Positions 8,859 to 17,696 of a stretch of 64,000 bases of DNA are shown here, one piece after another (within the stretch, counting starts at the first letter, position 1; every line of letters starts with the position of its first letter). The notes under the pieces are model-generated. The model was not told the DNA's origin and did not search any database. It saw nothing but the letters and a program-made list of their open reading frames with translations. The stretch comes from Bacillota bacterium LX-D (GTDB lineage: Bacteria; Bacillota; DUOV01; Zhaonellaceae). The DNA lies in assembly GCA_031628995.1 (NCBI GenBank), contig JAVLUO010000001.1, forward strand, positions 310,001 to 374,000, read 5' to 3'. Both the position numbers and the translations under genes were made by a program.

Positions 8859-9610
8859 TGCAGCTTTCATCTTTATTAATTGCTTCATTACTGATAACTT
8901 TATCCTTGCTTTTTTCTTATAGTCAAAAGTTAAAGCTTGAAAAGGACATAATTGTAGGAGTTATCCGAGCAATTGTACAATTAGCGATTGTGGGCTATAT
9001 CTTAAATATTATTTTTGGACTAAAAAGCCCTTACTTTACTACCTTCTTTATTTTAACTATGCTTTATAATGCAGCTTTAAATGCCGCCAAAAGAGGTAAA
9101 GATATTTCAGGTGCCTTTGGAATTTCTTTTATTTCCATTGGGATTGGTGCTTTTATAACTTTAGCTGTATTGCTTTTAGCTGATTCCATTCACTATATTC
9201 CCAACGAAATTATCCCCATTAGTGGCATGATCATTAGCAACGCCATGGCTGCCATTGGGCTGTGCTATCGGCAACTAAGTGCAGATTTTAAAAATAAGCA
9301 CACGGAAATTGAAACAAAACTTTCCTTAGGAGCTGAACCTTTCCTTTCAGCGCAAAATATAATTCAGGACAGCATAAAAACAGGCATGCAGCCAACAATT
9401 GACTCCATGCGCACTTTAGGTATTGTGTCTTTGCCAGGGATGATGACGGGTTTAATCTTGGCAGGTACTCCACCCCTGGAAGCTATTAAATATCAAATAC
9501 TAGTCACCTTTATGATGCTTTCTTGTACTTCCGTAGCTTCCTTCACTGTCTGCTATTTAAGTTACAGAAAATTTTTTACTTCAAGAAAGCAATTGCTGCT
9601 TCCTAATTAA
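8858..9610 (+). CDS. fetB: UPF0014 membrane permease, FetB/YbbM type
   Basis: The gene encodes a polytopic membrane protein of the UPF0014 family and is the permease partner of the upstream ATPase. I start it at the ATG at 8858, which overlaps the fetA stop as TAATG and has GGGAGGGAG upstream, giving 250 residues; an upstream in-frame start would lie inside fetA. Seven or so hydrophobic segments are visible. The conserved cytoplasmic stretch ETKLSLGA and the region SIKTGMQPTIDSMRTLGIVS match the family. Its 3' end overlaps the convergent exchanger gene by eight bases. Confidence 0.87.
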   Translation: MQLSSLLIASLLITLSLLFSYSQKLKLEKDIIVGVIRAIVQLAIVGYILNIIFGLKSPYFTTFFILTMLYNAALNAAKRGKDISGAFGISFISIGIGAFITLAVLLLADSIHYIPNEIIPISGMIISNAMAAIGLCYRQLSADFKNKHTEIETKLSLGAEPFLSAQNIIQDSIKTGMQPTIDSMRTLGIVSLPGMMTGLILAGTPPLEAIKYQILVTFMMLSCTSVASFTVCYLSYRKFFTSRKQLLLPN

Positions 9611-10589
9611 TAGCACTTACAACTAAAATGAAGATTATATACAAACAGCCATTGAGGACTAAAGAAGTTGGACGAATAGCATTTTTATATTTAAGTGTAA
9701 AATAAATAAAACTTGAGCCCACTATAGCTAAAACAGCACTGATTACAGCTAAATTAGAAAGCTCCCACGGAGTCAACAGGATGCCTAAAGCCGGAATAAT
9801 GGAACTTTGGAAAACCATTGCTCCAGTTATATTGCCTAAAGCTAAGGTATCTTTACCCTGTCTTACCCAAATAACGCTATTAAACTTTTCTGGTAGTTCT
9901 GTGGCTATTGGGGCAATAAAGATAGCTAAAACAAAAGGTGAAATATTAAATAGGACTGCTGCCATTTCAATGCCCTGAACAAACAAATTGGCTCCAAAAA
10001 CAATTCCGCCTAAAGCTATTATCACCTGAAGCAAAATGACAGATAAACCGGGACTGCTCTTTCTTCTAGCAAAATACAAGGGATTTAAACCTTCGCCGCT
10101 TAATGATTCTCCGCTTCTAACAGTTATAATCACGTATACAATATAAATAAGTATAAGTAACGCAGCAATATAATGTTTATGACTTGAAGGCAAAAATGCT
10201 GCCAGAATAGCTATGGAATAAAGAGTTAAGAAAAATTTTAAATCCCTGCGCATAACGGTACTTTCAATTAACATAGTTTTTCTTGGTCTTCCATTGACTT
10301 TAAAAGCTAGAGCAGCCATACCAGTAATAGCAAATGCTAGAGTAGCTAACATAAAAGGAGCCCCTAATATCGCACCTATGCCTATTTCCTTAGCCGCCTC
10401 TCCAGTACCAAAAATAATCGCAATGACAGGAATCATTGTTTCAGGCAAAGCCGTCCCCACAGCTGCTAAAATACTCCCTACAGCACCTTGGGATAGGTTT
10501 AATCTATGTCCAAGCCATTCAACACCATTAGTAAAAACTTCAGCAGATACTAAAATTAAGGCTAACCCAATTAGTAAACTTAAAACCAT
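9603..10589 (-). CDS. Sodium/calcium exchanger (CaCA) family membrane protein
   Basis: This is a 328-residue polytopic membrane protein with the two alpha-repeats of the cation/Ca2+ exchanger superfamily: GTALPETMIPVIA near residue 46 and IATELPEKFNSVIW in the second half, each holding the acidic residue expected to bind cation. It would exchange a divalent cation such as Ca2+ against Na+ or H+; ion specificity cannot be read from sequence. The ATG at 10589 has GAAGGGAG upstream. A strong hairpin with a U-run precedes the gene (10623–10666), suggesting regulated transcription. Confidence 0.85.
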   Translation of the reverse strand: MVLSLLIGLALILVSAEVFTNGVEWLGHRLNLSQGAVGSILAAVGTALPETMIPVIAIIFGTGEAAKEIGIGAILGAPFMLATLAFAITGMAALAFKVNGRPRKTMLIESTVMRRDLKFFLTLYSIAILAAFLPSSHKHYIAALLILIYIVYVIITVRSGESLSGEGLNPLYFARRKSSPGLSVILLQVIIALGGIVFGANLFVQGIEMAAVLFNISPFVLAIFIAPIATELPEKFNSVIWVRQGKDTLALGNITGAMVFQSSIIPALGILLTPWELSNLAVISAVLAIVGSSFIYFTLKYKNAIRPTSLVLNGCLYIIFILVVSAIN

Positions 10590-10622
10590 TTTCTGTTCTC
10601 CCTTCTAATTTCCACAACACCC

Positions 10623-10666
10623 AAAATAAAAAGCAAGACCAGTACGCATTTGGTGCAGGCCTCGCT
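10623..10666 (-). promoter_or_regulatory. Attenuator-like hairpin in the leader of the CaCA exchanger
   Basis: Transcribed on the minus strand, AGCGAGGCC pairs with GGTCTTGCT (two G-U wobbles), extended by weaker pairs around a short loop, then TTTTTATTTT. It lies about 35 bases upstream of the exchanger start. No other minus-strand gene ends here, so it looks like a leader terminator rather than the end of an upstream gene. I could not match it to a known riboswitch class. Confidence 0.5.
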
Positions 10667-10836
10667 GCTCATACTAAGAAAAAACTTTTAAGATAAATTT
10701 TAAACAAGCCCATTCTACATTTTATAGGCTTATAAGTCAAGTTAGGTAAATTATAATAAATCCTTCTTTAAAAGAAAATAAAAGTATGGCATACTCAAAA
10801 TTAGATTACTTTATTCCGCAAAAAAGGAGTTTTTTT

Positions 10837-11874
10837 ATGAATTCCAACATAATGATAATAGTAATAATTGTAGTTTTTATTGCTCTCATCTTTGCTTTAA
10901 CCAATGGACTACACGATGCCAGCTCTGTTGTGGCAACAATGATTGCTTGTGGAGCCGCAACTCCACTACAAGCAATTGGTCTTGCCTCTTTTTTTTGTTT
11001 ACTTGGAGCCCTGTTAACAGGTAATGCTGTAGCAAATACTATTGCTAAGATAGTTACCCTGCCCTTAGAGCCTTCCCTATTGCCTGTGTTAATGGCGGCA
11101 ATGGCAGGTGCCGTTGTCTGGAACCTAATTACTTGGCATTTCGGGCTTCCCTCCAGTTCAACCCATGCTTTAGTAGGTGGATTAATTGGTGCTGTTTGGG
11201 TTTCCGGCGGCCCTGGTAATGTGCTTTGGGGATTTCATGAACTTTTGAACGGCCATCTGACAGGAATTATGGAAGTTTGTGCAGCTTTAATTATCTCCCC
11301 TCTTCTCGGTTTTGGGCTAGCCCTAATCTTACAAACAGTCTTAAGCATCGCTTTGCGCAATGCCGAAATTACTATCAACAGTTGGTTGAAAAGACTGCAA
11401 TGGGTTATGGCCGGGCTCTTAGCCTATAGCCATGGGGGCAATGATACACAAAAAATAATGGGGATTATAACTTTAGCACTAATGGCAGTTGGACTTTTGC
11501 AGGAACAAGTCGTTCCCCAATGGGTTAAGTGGTTAGGAGGCATAATTATGTTTGCCGGAACTTTATTTGGCGGCTGGTCAATTATGAAAACATTAGGTTA
11601 TGGCATTTATGACTTACGTCCCATTCATAGCCTCAATTCGCAAATTGCCTCAGGAAGTGCAATTGTATTAGCTACTTTTCTTGGTGCCCCAGTTTCAACT
11701 ACTCACGTAGTAGTAGGAACAGTATTAGGCGTAGGCACTGCCGACCGTTATAAAATGGTTAACTGGAATATTGGCAAAGATATTCTGGTAGCTTGGTTCA
11801 TTACAATTCCATCGGTAGCATTTGTAGCCGCCCTTTGCTATTACCCGCTTTTATGGTTTATTAATCTACTGTAA
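10837..11874 (+). CDS. pit: PiT family inorganic phosphate transporter
   Basis: This is a 345-residue membrane transporter of the low-affinity phosphate:cation symporter family. The two PiT signature repeats are clear: ALTNGLHDASSVVATMIA near the N-terminus and LLAYSHGGNDTQKIMG in the middle. The conserved GLPSSSTHAL and APVSTTHVV motifs also occur. I use the ATG at 10837, which follows AAAAAAGGAG; an earlier in-frame ATG at 10786 has no ribosome-binding site. It is paired with a DUF47 gene 12 bp downstream, the usual PiT accessory partner. Confidence 0.93.
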   Translation: MNSNIMIIVIIVVFIALIFALTNGLHDASSVVATMIACGAATPLQAIGLASFFCLLGALLTGNAVANTIAKIVTLPLEPSLLPVLMAAMAGAVVWNLITWHFGLPSSSTHALVGGLIGAVWVSGGPGNVLWGFHELLNGHLTGIMEVCAALIISPLLGFGLALILQTVLSIALRNAEITINSWLKRLQWVMAGLLAYSHGGNDTQKIMGIITLALMAVGLLQEQVVPQWVKWLGGIIMFAGTLFGGWSIMKTLGYGIYDLRPIHSLNSQIASGSAIVLATFLGAPVSTTHVVVGTVLGVGTADRYKMVNWNIGKDILVAWFITIPSVAFVAALCYYPLLWFINLL

Positions 11875-11886
11875 AGGAGCTGTACC

Positions 11887-12507
11887 ATGAGGCATAATTT
11901 TTTAGAAAATTTAATACCCCCTAAATACAATTTTTTTCAGATGTTGAGCAGCCAGGCTAGGACAACAGCCTGGGGCATCAACGCTCTCTTTGCCTGGGTT
12001 AAAGAGCCAAATAACGAAAATAACGAAAAGCTACAGCAATTGATACGTCAAGCTAATGAAACCCGTTTTGCTATGGAGAAACAACTAATTGAAGCTTTCA
12101 CTACTCCTTTTGATCGACAGGATATTTATTTTATTTCCGTGCAAATGAACCGCATTTTAGAACATGCAAGCTCAACCAGCCAAGCTATTACCGCCTATCT
12201 TGTAACTCCAGATGAGAATATTATAAAAATGGTTGCAGAATTAACTGCAGGAACCGCTGCTTTTGCTGAAGCTATTGAAATGCTGGAAAAGGATGCCTTA
12301 AGTGCCCAAAGCAAAATTATAAAGATCAGACAAGCACAAGAAAACATTAACAACTATTACCGCAAAGGAATGGCTCATTTATTTGGAACAACAGATGCCA
12401 TGTATGCTTTAAAGTACAGGGAAATATATCACCATATTAAAGATGCGGCCATGTATTTAGGGATGACAGCTGATACTTTTCACAAAATAGTAGTAGGATT
12501 AGCCTAG
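11887..12507 (+). CDS. DUF47 / PhoU-like phosphate transport accessory protein
   Basis: This 206-residue all-helical cytosolic protein is of the DUF47 (TIGR00153-like) family, structurally related to PhoU and habitually encoded next to PiT transporters. The N-terminal helix pair contains RQANETRFAMEKQLIEAF, followed by TPFDRQDIYFIS, a hallmark of the family. It is probably co-transcribed with pit and likely modulates it. The ATG at 11887 follows AAAGGAGC. Confidence 0.9.
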   Translation: MRHNFLENLIPPKYNFFQMLSSQARTTAWGINALFAWVKEPNNENNEKLQQLIRQANETRFAMEKQLIEAFTTPFDRQDIYFISVQMNRILEHASSTSQAITAYLVTPDENIIKMVAELTAGTAAFAEAIEMLEKDALSAQSKIIKIRQAQENINNYYRKGMAHLFGTTDAMYALKYREIYHHIKDAAMYLGMTADTFHKIVVGLA

Positions 12508-12619
12508 TTATCATTACACTAATTATTTCTCCCTCCTTGTCCTTATAGTTTAATTAGCAGATATGTCACAAAATATTAGTAAAATCAATAAGATGTACTA
12601 AGGCATAAGGAGGGATAAA

Positions 12620-12808
12620 ATGTTTAATAAAAACTTTTCCTATGAAGATCAATATTCAGATAACGACAATAGACAAAACATGCAACTTGCTAGAGCTTAT
12701 ATTCCTAATCAAAAATTCAGAAAAATATTTAGTCCTAGGGAAGCTTTAGAAAGAGGAACTATCTTCTCTGAACTTTATGATCCTTATCACAAAAGGGGGT
12801 ATAAGTAA
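12620..12808 (+). CDS. cotJA: Spore coat associated protein CotJA
   Basis: This 62-residue protein starts at an ATG with AGGAGGG upstream. The core LARAYIPNQKF and the sequence SPREALERGTIFSELYDPY are characteristic of CotJA, a small inner spore-coat protein. It overlaps the cotJB start by one base. The operon is usually transcribed in the mother cell by sigma-E; I did not identify the promoter with certainty in the 112-bp upstream gap. Confidence 0.92.
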   Translation: MFNKNFSYEDQYSDNDNRQNMQLARAYIPNQKFRKIFSPREALERGTIFSELYDPYHKRGYK

Positions 12809-13068
12809 TGAGGTATGATCAAGTTGATGCTTTGCGCAGAATTCAAGAATTAGAATTTACAGCTGTAGAATTAACCCTTTACCTTGACACTCATCCCCAA
12901 GAAAAAGAGCCTTTAGCAATGTTTAATAAAATTAGCCAAGAGTTAAACAAAGCTAAAATGGCCTATGAAGACCGCTATGGTCCTTTATTATCTTATGGTT
13001 TTTCGCCCAACAACGGCTCTACTTGGCAGTGGACGGAATCACCTTGGCCTTGGGAAATTGAGTACTAG
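12808..13068 (+). CDS. cotJB: Spore coat protein CotJB
   Basis: This 86-residue protein contains the CotJB features ELEFTAVELTLYLDTHP in the N-terminal half and a C-terminal tryptophan-rich WQWTESPWPWE. It sits between cotJA and cotJC. The translational overlap with cotJA and the 12-bp gap to cotJC confirm a single operon. The product is a coat-associated protein needed for assembly together with CotJC. Confidence 0.92.
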   Translation: MRYDQVDALRRIQELEFTAVELTLYLDTHPQEKEPLAMFNKISQELNKAKMAYEDRYGPLLSYGFSPNNGSTWQWTESPWPWEIEY

Positions 13069-13080
13069 GAGGTAAGAGTT

Positions 13081-13653
13081 ATGTGGATATATGAAAAGAA
13101 ATTAGAGTATCCTGTGCAGGTTTTAAAACCCGATATTAAAATGGCTAAATATTTAATTACACAATACGGCGGGCCAGACGGTGAGCTTTCTGCTTCCCTG
13201 CGGTATTTGAACCAAAGGTACAGCATGCCAACTAGCAGGGCCAAAGCTATTCTAACTGACATAGGTACAGAAGAATTAGCTCATATGGAAATTATCGCTA
13301 CTATGGTCTATAAATTAATTAAAGACGCTTCCCCTCAAGAAATGGAAGCAGCCGGACTAGGCGGCTGGTATGCTCAACACGATAACGGTTTATTCTGGAC
13401 AGACGCTAATGGAGTACCTTGGTCTGCTAAATACGTAGCCTGCCTAGGCGACCCTGTAGCCGATCTGCATGAAGATATGGCTGCTGAACAAAAAGCGAGA
13501 GCCACCTATGAAAACTTAATAAATTTAACCGATGACCCAGGAGTAATCGATGTTCTTAAATTTTTAAGAGAAAGGGAAGTTGTCCACTTCCAGCGTTTTG
13601 GAGAGACTCTTAACCACGTGCAGGAAAAGTTGAATAGTAAAAAATATTATTAA
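13081..13653 (+). CDS. cotJC: Manganese-catalase-like spore coat protein CotJC
   Basis: This is a 190-residue ferritin-like di-metal protein of the Mn-catalase family. The metal-ligand glutamates and histidines are visible in IGTEELAHMEI (about residues 60–70), DMAAEQKARATYENLI and REREVVHFQRFGETL. In Bacillus the homologue is a coat protein with likely peroxide-detoxifying chemistry. The gene is the last of cotJABC and is followed by a very strong terminator. Confidence 0.93.
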   Translation: MWIYEKKLEYPVQVLKPDIKMAKYLITQYGGPDGELSASLRYLNQRYSMPTSRAKAILTDIGTEELAHMEIIATMVYKLIKDASPQEMEAAGLGGWYAQHDNGLFWTDANGVPWSAKYVACLGDPVADLHEDMAAEQKARATYENLINLTDDPGVIDVLKFLREREVVHFQRFGETLNHVQEKLNSKKYY

Positions 13654-13660
13654 GATGTAT

Positions 13661-13705
13661 AAAATCCTTAAGGCAGCGGGAGTTTTAGCTGCCTTAAGGA
13701 TTTTT
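13661..13705 (+). terminator. Strong terminator after cotJABC
   Basis: A 17-base perfect stem (13661–13677 with 13688–13704) around a ten-base loop ends in a T-run. The arms read as CCTTAAGGCAGC and its complement, flanked by A and T tracts, so it could work on both strands. Confidence 0.92.
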
Positions 13706-13783
13706 AATGAGAATGTAATAAGTTTTGTAAGGGTTTCCCCTCAAAATACTTAGCCATTAATCCAGCCCAACCGTGTCTTCGAC

Positions 13784-15571
13784 CTATGGCAGAATACTCA
13801 AAAAATATTGCAATATTTCCGGGTCAAACTGAGTTCCGGCATTTCTTACTAATTCCTCTCTGGCTTCTACGGAAGACATGGCTTTGCGGTAAGGCCTGTC
13901 TTCCGTCATAGCATCATAAGCATCGGCAATGGCTAAAATGCGCGCTAAAAGAGGAATTTCCTTTCCTTTGAGACCCTGAGGGTAACCTTTTCCGTCCCAT
14001 CTTTCATGATGGGCTAAAATATACTTTGCTATAGGCATTAATTCGGGCACTGTTTGGGCAATCCGATAACCTATTTCCGGGTGCTTGCGCATTTCTAACC
14101 ATTCTTCTTCCGTCAACTTCCCTGGCTTATTTAAAATGCTATCCTTAATAGCAATTTTCCCAATATCATGAAGCATGGCAAATACTTCAAGATCGTTAAG
14201 CTGATCTCCAGACAACTTCATCATAGAACCCACTTTTTTGCAGATCTCAACTATCCTATCGGCATGTTCTTCTATTTGACAGCTCCTCTCATACAAGGTT
14301 TTTTTCATAGATGCAAGAATATAATTATGGTGACTTCTGCTTTCTAAGAGCTTGTGTTTATACATATAGTCTTCAGCTTTAGTTAGAATACTATTAATAT
14401 CTTCATTATGCTTATCTTTTGTGGCATAACCTAAAGAAATGCTTGGGGAAAATTCTGCACAATTATATTGGTTACAATGCCGCTTAATACGTTCACAAAT
14501 TTCATTTGCTATTGGTTCAGGAGTTTCAGGCAGAAGCATGACAAACTCGTCGCCTCCCCATCTGCCAATAATATCTTGGCTGCGGCAGGAGGCACATAAT
14601 ATTTTAGCAATGAGTTTTAAAAGCTTATCTCCTTGCTGGTGTCCAAATACATCGTTAACTAGCTTTAATCCATTTACATCTCCCATAATCAAAGAAATAG
14701 GCAGCTTCTTTTCCGTATCTAACCTGTGCAATTCTTTTTCCAGAAAAGCTCTGTTATAGAGGCCGGTTAATTTATCATGGTAGCTTAAATAAGTAATTTC
14801 TTTTTCTCTTTTAATAATTTCTGTTATATCTACAGCAATTTCCAGGCGTACATTCCTTCCATCCGGCCATTTGATGATCCGATCTGTAATTTGATAATGT
14901 TTCTGGGCAATTTGGTTAAATTTTTCAAACCTAAAGGTTTGATAAGTCTGCCACTTACCAACTTGATCTGCGCAGCTTTTACATGGGCGATCCCTTTTTT
15001 CCATGACCTGAAAGCATTTTTTGCCAACTATATCTGAGCCAAAAATATCTTTGACATTTTGATTGGCAAAAAGTATTTCATAGCTCTCTAGGTCGGAGAC
15101 AAAAATAGGCTCATCAATACTTTCTAAGAGGGATAATAGTTGAGCCTGTTCATTTTGCAGCGCCTCTTCTATTTTGATTTTTTCCAATTTATTTTCGTCT
15201 TCTGCTAACTCTGCAGTAATATCGTGGAATTCTGCTACAAAATAATCCTGCGCAGGGGAGTAGGCATAGACCTTACACCAGCGCCGGACATTTTCAAAAT
15301 AGATATTTAATGTATTGCGTCCACCTTTAGCTAATTTATTCAGGTAAAACATCCAACAATGATTCTTTCGCTTAACACCAGGAACAACTTGGCTAGATTT
15401 TTTCCCGATAATATCGGCGGCTTTTAAATTCATTAATTTTTCAAAGGCAGGATTTACTGCTATGTATTCATAATCTACTGCTGAACCATCAGCACTATAA
15501 ATAATTTTATAGTAGGCATAGGCTGTGGAAGAATTATCCACTGCTACTCTATAGAACACATTCTCATCCAC
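13784..15571 (-). CDS. PAS-PAS-GGDEF-HD-GYP signalling protein
   Basis: This is a 595-residue cytosolic sensor with no obvious membrane segment. Two PAS-type sensor regions cover about residues 1–120 and 140–255; the second carries a cysteine-rich PCKSCADQ that could bind a metal or cofactor. A diguanylate cyclase domain (about 265–425) has the intact active site GRWGGDEF. An HD-GYP phosphodiesterase domain (about 435–595) has HDIGKIA and HHERWDGKGYP. Making and breaking c-di-GMP are both possible, and the balance would depend on the PAS input. The start is a GTG at 15571 preceded by AGAGGTGG. Confidence 0.9.
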   Translation of the reverse strand: MDENVFYRVAVDNSSTAYAYYKIIYSADGSAVDYEYIAVNPAFEKLMNLKAADIIGKKSSQVVPGVKRKNHCWMFYLNKLAKGGRNTLNIYFENVRRWCKVYAYSPAQDYFVAEFHDITAELAEDENKLEKIKIEEALQNEQAQLLSLLESIDEPIFVSDLESYEILFANQNVKDIFGSDIVGKKCFQVMEKRDRPCKSCADQVGKWQTYQTFRFEKFNQIAQKHYQITDRIIKWPDGRNVRLEIAVDITEIIKREKEITYLSYHDKLTGLYNRAFLEKELHRLDTEKKLPISLIMGDVNGLKLVNDVFGHQQGDKLLKLIAKILCASCRSQDIIGRWGGDEFVMLLPETPEPIANEICERIKRHCNQYNCAEFSPSISLGYATKDKHNEDINSILTKAEDYMYKHKLLESRSHHNYILASMKKTLYERSCQIEEHADRIVEICKKVGSMMKLSGDQLNDLEVFAMLHDIGKIAIKDSILNKPGKLTEEEWLEMRKHPEIGYRIAQTVPELMPIAKYILAHHERWDGKGYPQGLKGKEIPLLARILAIADAYDAMTEDRPYRKAMSSVEAREELVRNAGTQFDPEILQYFLSILP

Positions 15572-15871
15572 GTAAGTTCCACCTCTTATTTGGGTTTATC
15601 AAACTAATCTTTCGACATTTCTTACGATGTACCTCCTTTCCTTCTAGGTATTGCCCTAGCCACAAAATTAGCAAAAAAACTACTCATGGCAAGAAAGTTT
15701 TAGTAGTACCTAATAAAAACTAACTTTATAGTTTAAACTTGGCTACTGCCTGCATTTTATTCAAAGGTTTTGGAAAAATAAAAATTAAATGCCTCAAAAA
15801 GCAGTAAAATATTATAATAAACTCATAAATTATTATTAGAAACGAATTACACAAAAAATAGGGTGGTTTCG
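15572..15871. other. Intergenic region between divergent genes, no gene seen
   Basis: About 300 AT-rich bases separate the signalling gene from the divergent cfa gene and must hold both promoters. On the minus strand a weak ACTACT/AGTAGT hairpin followed by seven T lies near 15675–15705, and CTAGG/CCTAG can pair near 15645–15660. I could not match the leader to a c-di-GMP riboswitch consensus. Confidence 0.4.
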
Positions 15872-17065
15872 ATGAGCATGGAAAAAAGTTTTATAAGTAA
15901 GTTTTTACAAGGAGTACAGAATAGTTCCTTTACTGTTTCCTACTGGGATGGTACCACTGAGAAATATGGCAGTGGGGAACCTAAGTTTAAAGTTTTCATT
16001 AAAGAAAAAATTCCCTACAAAAAGATTCTACAGGATCCTTCTTTAGCTTTCGGAGAAGCTTATATGGCTGGAATTATCGACTGCCAAGGCAATTTGCAAG
16101 AGGCTGTGGAAACTCTATATAAAAGCGATAGCCCTATCTTAAATAAGAAAGCATTTAAGCTTATTAATATGCTTTGCAACAGAAATCGCAAGTCAACTTC
16201 AATCAAAAAATCTAAAAAGGATATTCATTATCATTATGACTTAGGAAACGACTTTTATGGACTTTGGCTAGATGAAACCATGAGCTATTCCTGCGCCTAT
16301 TTTTGTTCCCCTGAAGATACTCTTTATCAAGCACAACTGCAAAAAATTGATTATACCCTTAAAAAGCTTCAGCTTAAAGCGGGAGAAAGGCTTTTAGACA
16401 TTGGCAGCGGCTGGGGTTGGCTAATTATTCGAGCAGCTCAACAATATGGTGTGAAAGCTGTGGGGATTACATTAAGTGAGGAACAGTATGCCAAAACCAA
16501 AGAACGGATTAAAGAGCTTGGATTGGAATCATTAGTTGATGTTGAGTTAGCTGACTATCGTACTCAGGCCGCAAACGGTGAAAAATTCGATAAAATTGTC
16601 AGCGTCGGTATGGTTGAGCACGTTGGCAGAGCAAACTTACCTAAATATATGGAAGCTGTAAACACAATGTTACGTCCTAAGGGAGTCTCAGTTTTGCACT
16701 GCATTACGGGTTTAACGGAAGGGCCTTCCAATGAATGGATAGTAAAATACATCTTTCCTGGAGGCTACATACCTTCAATTCGGGAACTGATTGGGTTATT
16801 GCCAGAATACAATTTTCATCTGCTGGATGTAGAAAGTTTACGGCTCCATTATGCAAGAACTTTGGAACACTGGGCTAGAAATTTCGAAGAGCATGTTGAC
16901 TCAGTCAGAGAAAAATTTGGGGAAAGGTTTGTGCGCATGTGGCGGCTATATTTAAATTCCTGTGCTGCTTCCTTTAAAGCAAGTGGTTTAAATATCCACC
17001 AAATTGTCTTCACGAAAGGGTTAAACAATAATTTAGCAATGACAAGGCATTATCTTTATCAATAA
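15872..17065 (+). CDS. cfa: Cyclopropane-fatty-acyl-phospholipid synthase family protein
   Basis: This SAM-dependent methylene transferase acts on unsaturated phospholipid acyl chains. The SAM-binding motif RLLDIGSGWGWL is near residue 170, with preceding YHYDLGNDFYGLWLDETMSYSCAYF and following VGMVEHVGRANLPKY, all typical of Cfa. The N-terminal lipid-binding domain is present. The length of about 397 residues is normal. I use the ATG at 15872, about five bases after AGGGTGG; a second ATG at 15878 is also possible. It appears monocistronic. Confidence 0.93.
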   Translation: MSMEKSFISKFLQGVQNSSFTVSYWDGTTEKYGSGEPKFKVFIKEKIPYKKILQDPSLAFGEAYMAGIIDCQGNLQEAVETLYKSDSPILNKKAFKLINMLCNRNRKSTSIKKSKKDIHYHYDLGNDFYGLWLDETMSYSCAYFCSPEDTLYQAQLQKIDYTLKKLQLKAGERLLDIGSGWGWLIIRAAQQYGVKAVGITLSEEQYAKTKERIKELGLESLVDVELADYRTQAANGEKFDKIVSVGMVEHVGRANLPKYMEAVNTMLRPKGVSVLHCITGLTEGPSNEWIVKYIFPGGYIPSIRELIGLLPEYNFHLLDVESLRLHYARTLEHWARNFEEHVDSVREKFGERFVRMWRLYLNSCAASFKASGLNIHQIVFTKGLNNNLAMTRHYLYQ

Positions 17066-17156
17066 TTTTTCCTATACTATTAGATACTTTCTCTTGACTT
17101 AAAAATGAGTATAAGCAACAATATTATATAGTAAATAATTAAAGGAGGTTTCTGCA

Positions 17157-17543
17157 ATGGTAGTTTGTGCTAAATGCGGCCAGGAATTGGCATTAGACGA
17201 TGTTTATAAAGTTAATGGACGCGATTACTGTGAAGATTGTGCCATGTCCAAACAAACGGTTTTAAAACCTTGTGACACCATGGCTGTACACAGTGCTACC
17301 AGTACCAGAAAGCAACTGGGTTTAAAAGGAACCGAAGGACTCACCCCCCGGCAGAAAGCAATTTACGAATTTCTTAAAGAAAAAGAGGGGGCTACCGTTG
17401 AAGAAATAATGAAGAAGATTGGAGCTAGTGAAACTGAGATTCGGAAGGAACTGGCTATTTTGCGCCACTGTGAATTGGGTAAAGCCTATAAAAAAGGGGA
17501 TCAAATTCTCTTTGTTCCTTGGGATTATAAAACAGAAGATTAA
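17157..17543 (+). CDS. Small protein with LIM-like zinc knuckle and winged-helix tail
   Basis: This 128-residue protein of unknown role has two recognisable parts. The N-terminal CAKCGQEL followed by YCEDCA makes a CxxC–CxxC zinc knuckle. The C-terminal 60 residues (LTPRQKAIYEFLKEKEGATVEEIMKKIG and on) look like a winged helix-turn-helix. A metal-responsive or DNA-binding regulator is plausible but unproven. The ATG follows AAAGGAGG and a strong terminator comes directly after, so it is monocistronic. Confidence 0.7.
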   Translation: MVVCAKCGQELALDDVYKVNGRDYCEDCAMSKQTVLKPCDTMAVHSATSTRKQLGLKGTEGLTPRQKAIYEFLKEKEGATVEEIMKKIGASETEIRKELAILRHCELGKAYKKGDQILFVPWDYKTED

Positions 17544-17576
17544 AAAAGGTTCAAAGCTTTGGCTTTGAACCTTTTT
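17543..17576 (+). terminator. Terminator after the zinc-knuckle gene
   Basis: A ten-base stem GGTTCAAAGC/GCTTTGAACC with a four-base loop is flanked by A on the left and five T on the right. It begins at the stop codon. Confidence 0.9.
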
Positions 17577-17696
17577 AATCTTTATTTTAAGTTTATTTTA
17601 TACTTGTTCTTGTTCAGGAATAATACCTGCTTCTAAGGATAATGCTTTCAAGGAAATCGGGAATATGTAAGGTTTTATTTAGGACTAATATTCAAG

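Noticed and set aside
15600-15710. Possible c-di-GMP riboswitch in the leader of the GGDEF/HD-GYP gene
   Set aside because: The conserved aptamer sequences are not present; only weak hairpins can be drawn.
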